From G020353115 sp964389685 (lineage in GTDB: Bacteria; Bacteroidota; Bacteroidia; Bacteroidales; VadinHA17): a DNA stretch of 64,000 nt. Below are positions 63,880-64,000 of this stretch, piece by piece. The stretch is from the NCBI GenBank assembly GCA_964389685.1, contig CAYMFM010000004.1, positions 73,746 through 137,745 of the forward strand. Reading direction: 5' to 3'. Position 1 is the stretch's first letter; the number at the start of each line of letters is the position of its first letter. The position numbers and the translations under genes are program-made. The notes beneath the pieces are model-generated. The model was not told the DNA's origin, made no database searches, and saw nothing but the letters and a program-made list of their open reading frames with translations.

Positions 63880-64000
63880 TTAATCATAATGAAACCTACA
63901 TTTGGCAATAAGTATTTCGTCTTCTCTTACTTGATAGATCAGCCTATGTTCCCCATCGATTCTTCGAGACCAGTAACCCTTATATTTGTATTTTAAGGGT
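63880..64000 (-). CDS. YoeB/Txe-family mRNA endoribonuclease toxin, C-terminal part (gene runs off the window)
   Basis: On the minus strand the last 39 residues read PLKYKYKGYWSRRIDGEHRL then IYQVREDEILIAKCRFHYD and a stop at 63880-63882. GYWSRRIDGEHRLIY and the ending C-R-F-H-Y are the hallmark C-terminus of YoeB/Txe toxins, including the catalytic Arg and His and the terminal His-Tyr. YoeB cleaves mRNA in the ribosomal A site and is inhibited by a YefM/Axe-type antitoxin, which should be encoded just outside the window. The start codon is beyond position 64000. The toxin part appears intact. Confidence 0.85.
   Translation of the reverse strand, partial: PLKYKYKGYWSRRIDGEHRLIYQVREDEILIAKCRFHYD

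Noticed and set aside
63799..63996. 65-aa plus-strand frame at the right edge
   Set aside because: It is antisense to the YoeB-like toxin gene and spans the hairpin.

Overview
The window is 64 kb of a Bacteroidota chromosome, probably a free-living or sediment Bacteroidales/Marinilabiliales-type glycan degrader, and most likely a metagenome-assembled scaffold because it contains a 100-N gap. The evidence is the family content (DUF5107/TPR, BlaI-BlaR1 with a carboxypeptidase-regulatory-like tail, sulfatases, GH2, GH78, GH109, GH172, DUF1080), lipoprotein signals, TAnnTTTG-type promoter elements and many non-SD starts. No rRNA or tRNA gene was seen. No SusC/SusD pair is present, so this is a loose carbohydrate-utilisation region served by MFS transporters rather than a classical PUL.

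Layout. 1-2.1 kb: the end of an AGE-family sugar epimerase, a REP-associated tyrosine transposase (RAYT) framed by two near-identical ~150-bp repeat blocks, and a small cupin. 2.2-2.7 kb: decayed sequence including an OsmC-family remnant. 2.7-4.7 kb: a BlaI/BlaR1-type sensor pair with a visible operator. 4.8-12 kb: a DUF5107/TPR protein, a UroD-family protein and a large secreted MG2/plug-like protein. 12.1-20.7 kb: an AT-rich, tightly packed defence operon (AbiEi-like antitoxin, AbiEii toxin, HsdM carrying an HsdR-type N-terminal nuclease domain, HsdS, a GIY-YIG-like protein, a 63-aa protein, and an SMC/Rad50-like ATPase). It has no separate HsdR, an in-frame stop near the start of hsdM, and a frame break between hsdM and hsdS. 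20.9-23.8 kb: a FucP-type sugar transporter and two lipoproteins.

23.9-33.8 kb (minus strand): LacZ-type GH2, creatininase-family protein, a GH-like lipoprotein, a second UroD-family protein and a sulfatase. 34-36.4 kb: an orphan MacB/FtsX-type permease. 36.6-39.1 kb: a broken sulfatase and an SGNH hydrolase. 39.3-39.9 kb: a flavodoxin-like protein. 40.1-44.8 kb: a HEAT-repeat protein ending in two DUF1080 (3-keto-disaccharide hydrolase) domains, with a Tat-exported Gfo/Idh/MocA oxidoreductase. 45-45.7 kb: a second RAYT with its own, different repeat family. 45.7-63.7 kb (minus strand): sulfatase, DUF5107/TPR, an atypical GH2-like protein, sugar porter, GH109-like oxidoreductase, DUF1080 lipoprotein (split by the N gap), GH172, cytoplasmic Gfo/Idh/MocA and GH78 alpha-L-rhamnosidase. 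The right edge holds the C-terminus of a YoeB/Txe-type toxin.

How the genes fit together: sulfatases, GH2 enzymes, rhamnosidase and GH172 would desulfate and trim a sulfated, rhamnose- and galactose-containing glycan in the periplasm. The repeated pairing of Gfo/Idh/MocA proteins with DUF1080 domains fits the C3-oxidation / 3-keto-glycoside cleavage route. MFS porters would then import the sugars, and the epimerase and cytoplasmic oxidoreductase would process them. The defence operon and the two RAYT-repeat systems are accessory cargo.
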